Below are positions 61,150 through 64,000 of a stretch of 64,000 nucleotides of DNA, piece after piece (the stretch's first letter is position 1; each line of letters opens with the position of its first letter). The stretch spans positions 62,001-126,000 of the forward strand of contig JADKJT010000005.1 of NCBI GenBank assembly GCA_016720905.1, in the 5' to 3' direction. The translations under genes were made by a program, and so were the position numbers. The notes beneath the pieces were generated by a model. That model saw only the letters and a list, made by a program, of their open reading frames with translations. It was not told the origin of the DNA and searched no databases. The stretch is from Gemmatimonadaceae bacterium. GTDB lineage: Bacteria > Gemmatimonadota > Gemmatimonadetes > Gemmatimonadales > Gemmatimonadaceae.

Positions 61150-62688
61150 CTACAGGCGCTCGATCCCGGCTCTGCCGTGCATCACGCGCCAGCGTGACGG
61201 AGTTTCGACGGGTGCCCCCGGTTTCGTCACGTAGGCGACCGTGCGATACTCGGCCTGCCACTGTCTTTCATCGACGGTGCAGCTGATGTAGCCGCGCCGG
61301 TTGTGGTGCCACTTGATGTGCGTGTTCTCGGCCAACTGCGTGCGCATGCGCTCGTTGGGCTCGCCAAAGCCATCCCCGTCCGAGGAGATGCTGGTGCCCA
61401 CGAATTCCGCCGCGACCACCGGTCGATCGGGTTGCATGAAACCGCTGCGCAGTTCGTTCACCCAATGCGTGTGGATGTCGCCGGTGAGCACCACGGTACG
61501 ATTGGGCGCGCGTTCGGCAATGGCATTGAGCAGTCGATCGCGGGCCACCGGATAGCCGCTCCACTGGTCCATGGACACGCGCGTTTCCGCACCGGGTCCA
61601 CTGTCGTACGGCCCCATCATCACTTGATTGCCCAGTACCTGCCACCGTGACTTCGACGCGCCCAATCCGTCGACTAGCCACTTCTCCTGCGCCGCACCCA
61701 TGAGGCCACGCCGGGGCTCGGCCCAGTCGCCGCAGGGAACGGCCTTCGTGCCATCGCCGCAGGCCTGATCATCGCGATACTGCCTGGTGTCCAGCATCCA
61801 GAACCGCGCCAGCGCGCCCCAATTGATGGTGCGGGTGATGGTCAGGTCGGCCCATGACGTCGCGCGCGGCACGCGCACGGGCTGGTGTTCCCACCACGCC
61901 TGATAGGCCGCTGCGCGGCGCGCGCGCATTTGCTCGATCGACTCCATCTCATTTTCGCCCATCAATCCGGCGTAGTTGTTGTCGACCTCGTGATCGTCCC
62001 ACGTGAGCACCCACGGGCAGCGCGCGTGCGCGGCCTGCAGCGCCGGATCGGTCTTGTATTGCGCGTAGCGCCGTCGATAGTCGTCGACCGTGCGCACTTC
62101 CAGCCCCTGATGCATGCGGACGGCAGTGCTCGGGCTTGAGCCTTCGTAGATGTAGTCACCGAGATGGGTGACGAGGTCGAGTTCCTCCTTCGCCATGTGC
62201 TCGTAGGCCGTGAAGAGGCCCTGATCCCATCGTTGGCAACTGGCGACCGCCATCCGCAGCGGGGTCAACGCGCCATCAGCGGGCGCCGTGCGGAAGCGTC
62301 CAGTCTGGCTGGCCGCCTGTCCCGTCTGAAAACGGTAGAAATACCAGCGATCGGGGGCCAGACCGTCCACGTTCACGTGCACACTGTACGACAACTCGGG
62401 GCCCGCGGTGGCGCGTCCGGTCTTCACGATCTTCTTGAAGCCGTCGTCGTCGGCCACTTCCCACGTCACAACGGGTCGTCCGTCCATGCCGCCATCAGGC
62501 TCGAAGGGGCGCGGCGCCAGCCGAGTCCAGAGCACGCCGCCGGTCGCGGTGGGATCGCCGGACGAAACGCCCAGTGTGAACGGGTCATCGACGAGGCGCG
62601 GGCGTGACGTCACACGCCACACGTTGGGAACGACGGCGCAGAGGGCAGCGGCGCGCGTCACATCGGCTAGAAAGTCTCGGCGGTCCAT
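61150..62688 (-). CDS. phoD: PhoD-type alkaline phosphatase (Tat-exported)
   Basis: 512 residues. The N-terminus MDRRDFLADVTRAAALCAVV carries a Tat RRDFL motif. PhoD motifs: GVSSGDPTATGGVLWTRLAP, RMAVASCQRWDQGLFTAYEHMA, VTHLGDYIYEGSS, VLTWDDHEVDNNYAGL, FWMLDTRQYRD, LTGDIHTHWVNELRSG, AAEFVGTSISSDGDG and TVDERQWQAEYRTV. It hydrolyses phosphodiesters and monoesters in the periplasm with Ca2+ and Fe3+. Together with the PafA-like gene, this makes two alkaline phosphatases in the window. Confidence 0.93.
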   Translation of the reverse strand: MDRRDFLADVTRAAALCAVVPNVWRVTSRPRLVDDPFTLGVSSGDPTATGGVLWTRLAPRPFEPDGGMDGRPVVTWEVADDDGFKKIVKTGRATAGPELSYSVHVNVDGLAPDRWYFYRFQTGQAASQTGRFRTAPADGALTPLRMAVASCQRWDQGLFTAYEHMAKEELDLVTHLGDYIYEGSSPSTAVRMHQGLEVRTVDDYRRRYAQYKTDPALQAAHARCPWVLTWDDHEVDNNYAGLMGENEMESIEQMRARRAAAYQAWWEHQPVRVPRATSWADLTITRTINWGALARFWMLDTRQYRDDQACGDGTKAVPCGDWAEPRRGLMGAAQEKWLVDGLGASKSRWQVLGNQVMMGPYDSGPGAETRVSMDQWSGYPVARDRLLNAIAERAPNRTVVLTGDIHTHWVNELRSGFMQPDRPVVAAEFVGTSISSDGDGFGEPNERMRTQLAENTHIKWHHNRRGYISCTVDERQWQAEYRTVAYVTKPGAPVETPSRWRVMHGRAGIERL

Positions 62689-62850
62689 GGCGGATATGGT
62701 ACTGCCCCGCGTGGCGATGCGAGAGAGGGGGTGGGCTGGAAGTTGCTGTGCCGGTACGCGGAGCGCACTATTGGCCAGCGATTCCCGGCATTCTTCAAGA
62801 CGACCACCATGTCCGATACCGTATCACCTGCGGAGCTGAGAGAATGCATT

Positions 62851-62957
62851 TCAACCGCCAAGTTCGCAAAAGTCGCGAAGTCAGTCCGGCTCGGCTCACA
62901 AACAGCCTAAAAACAGTGAAAGTACCACTTCGCGCACTTCGCGAACTTGGCGGTTCA
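62851..62957. repeat. ACCGCCAAG-type inverted repeat overlapping a gene start
   Basis: A 31-base arm 62851-62881 (TCAACCGCCAAGTTCGC...) pairs imperfectly with 62927-62957 (...GCGAACTTGGCGGTTCA), about 5 mismatches and a loop of 45. Same family as 33759-33832. Its right arm encodes residues of the next gene. Confidence 0.75.
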
Positions 62958-64000
62958 GTGCTGTTAACCGTCGCACTCGTAGTGCCCATTTGTGCAACCG
63001 CGCAGGCCACACCGACTGTCGCACCACACGCCGGCCTCGTGATCACGCGCTCCACGCGCCTCACCCCAGGCACGTACCGTCTCGCGGCGCCCGCCTCGAT
63101 GGACAGTGCGCTCATCACCGTACGAGGCGACGGCATTACGCTCGACATGCGCGGCGTAGTGCTGGAAGGCATCGCGCCAACGGCCGACCCGGACCGCGCG
63201 CGCGGTATCGCCATTCGCATTGAGGGCGGACGCAACGTGCGTGTGCTGGGCGCCACCGTCCGCGGCTACAAAGTTGCTCTCCTCGCGCGCAAAACGCAGC
63301 AACTGGCACTCGACGGCAACAACTTCAGCTACAACTGGAAGCCTCGCTTGTTCAGCCTGGTGGAACACGAGAGTCTCGCCGACTGGCTGTCGTATCACCA
63401 CAACGAGCAGGACGAGTGGTTGCGTTTTGGCGCCGGCATCTATCTCGCGGATGTGCGTGGCGGCACGATCACCGGGAACCGGGTGGAGCAGGGCATGAAC
63501 GGCCTGATGCTGGTACGCAGCGACTCGCTGGACATTCGCGACAACGACTTCTCGTTCAATTCGGGGTTGGGCATAGGCATGTATCGCGCCAGCGCGAACA
63601 CCATTGTTGGCAATCGCATCGACTACAACGTGCGGGGGTACAGCCATGGGTTCTACCGCCGCGGGCAGGACTCGGCGGGGATCCTGATGTTTGAGCAGTG
63701 CTTGCGCAACGTGGTGGCGTTCAATTCCGTGACGCACGGCGGCGACGGCCTGTTCATCTGGGCGGGCCAGACCACCATGGATACGGGCGTTGGCGGGGTG
63801 AACGACAACATGTTCTACGCGAACGATTTCAGCTTCGCGCCCACCAACGGCATGGAAGCCACGTTCAGTCGCAACGACTTCCTGGCCAATCGCATCGAGG
63901 GCAGTGATCACGGCCTGTGGGGCGGTTATAGCTACAGCTCGCGCGTCATTGGCAACTGCTTCATCCGCAATCGCATCGGTATTGCCATCGAGCATGGGCA
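62916..64000 (+). CDS. Exported right-handed parallel beta-helix (NosD-like) protein, partial
   Basis: It runs off the right edge. GTG at 62916 gives a clear signal peptide (VKVPLRALRELGGSVLLTVA, then LVVPICATAQA), with the n-region encoded by the right arm of the inverted repeat; an ATG at 62844 and a GTG at 62958 are alternatives. The mature chain is built of short solenoid turns with asparagines and glycines (VRGDGITLDMRGVVLEG, IEGGRNVRVLGATVRGYKV, NSGLGIGMYRASANTIVGNR, SYSSRVIGNCFIRNRIGIAI). This is the NosD/pectate-lyase-like beta-helix fold, so a polysaccharide-binding or lyase role in the envelope is possible. About 360 residues are visible. Confidence 0.82.
   Translation, partial: MKVPLRALRELGGSVLLTVALVVPICATAQATPTVAPHAGLVITRSTRLTPGTYRLAAPASMDSALITVRGDGITLDMRGVVLEGIAPTADPDRARGIAIRIEGGRNVRVLGATVRGYKVALLARKTQQLALDGNNFSYNWKPRLFSLVEHESLADWLSYHHNEQDEWLRFGAGIYLADVRGGTITGNRVEQGMNGLMLVRSDSLDIRDNDFSFNSGLGIGMYRASANTIVGNRIDYNVRGYSHGFYRRGQDSAGILMFEQCLRNVVAFNSVTHGGDGLFIWAGQTTMDTGVGGVNDNMFYANDFSFAPTNGMEATFSRNDFLANRIEGSDHGLWGGYSYSSRVIGNCFIRNRIGIAIEHG

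Overview
The window is a high-GC, gene-dense bacterial chromosome segment. The best guess is a member of Gemmatimonadota (Gemmatimonas-like). The evidence is indirect: a large family of Ser/Thr protein kinases fused through one membrane helix to beta-propeller or TolB/TPR sensor regions, many exported hydrolases with alanine-rich signal peptides, a 1,090-residue BNR-propeller protein, a zinc metalloprotease of the DUF5117/DUF4953 type, and frequent GTG starts with ATGA, GTGA or TGATG gene overlaps. No rRNA, tRNA, CRISPR array, integrase or transposase was seen.

Layout. 1-4.7 kb: a partial propeller lipoprotein, a decayed DUF6265 gene, an SRPBCC protein, a class A beta-lactamase-like hydrolase, an FMN reductase/DUF1697 pair and a PQQ-type sugar dehydrogenase. 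4.8-24.3 kb: a kinase-rich block with seven kinase N-termini on both strands. Three kinases are intact (9735-12371, 16719-19376, 21876-24314), two are frameshifted (4798-7433, 13783-16602) and two are N-terminal stubs (13688-13786, start of 21550-21879). Interspersed are a Uma2-fold protein, an SGNH hydrolase, a two-gene AbiEii-type toxin-antitoxin-like cassette, a phospholipase D lipoprotein and a 95-nt poly-C tract that may be an assembly artefact. 24.3-34.6 kb: a class C beta-lactamase-like protein with a small membrane partner, a three-gene unknown operon led by an ankyrin membrane protein, a DUF3592 pair, a cupin, an esterase and an NTF2-like protein. 34.8-43.4 kb: FabH (KAS III), metalloprotease, exported proteins of unknown function, a Zn-alcohol dehydrogenase and a GXWXG/DUF4334 protein. 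43.4-49.1 kb: PafA-like phosphatase, a DUF4956/CotH-like/DUF1707 operon and a YahK-type alcohol dehydrogenase. 49.1-64 kb: BNR-propeller protein, ChaN-like lipoprotein, M20 amidohydrolase, MerR/TipAS regulator, HEAT-repeat protein, CPA2 antiporter with RCK domain, PhoD phosphatase and a partial parallel beta-helix protein.

The most distinctive non-genic signal is a set of dispersed short repeats and long hairpins, most of them between genes: GGGAGAC, ACCGCCAAG/CTTCGCG and AACCGCAG types, AGTACTC tandems and CCTTCGCG repeats. Some have entered coding sequence. One sits in frame inside a kinase domain, one forms a kinase linker, one supplies the C-terminus of a DUF1707 protein and one appears to supply the start of a signal peptide. 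The other notable structure is the toxin-antitoxin-like cassette that begins in frame with a truncated, translationally coupled kinase stub.
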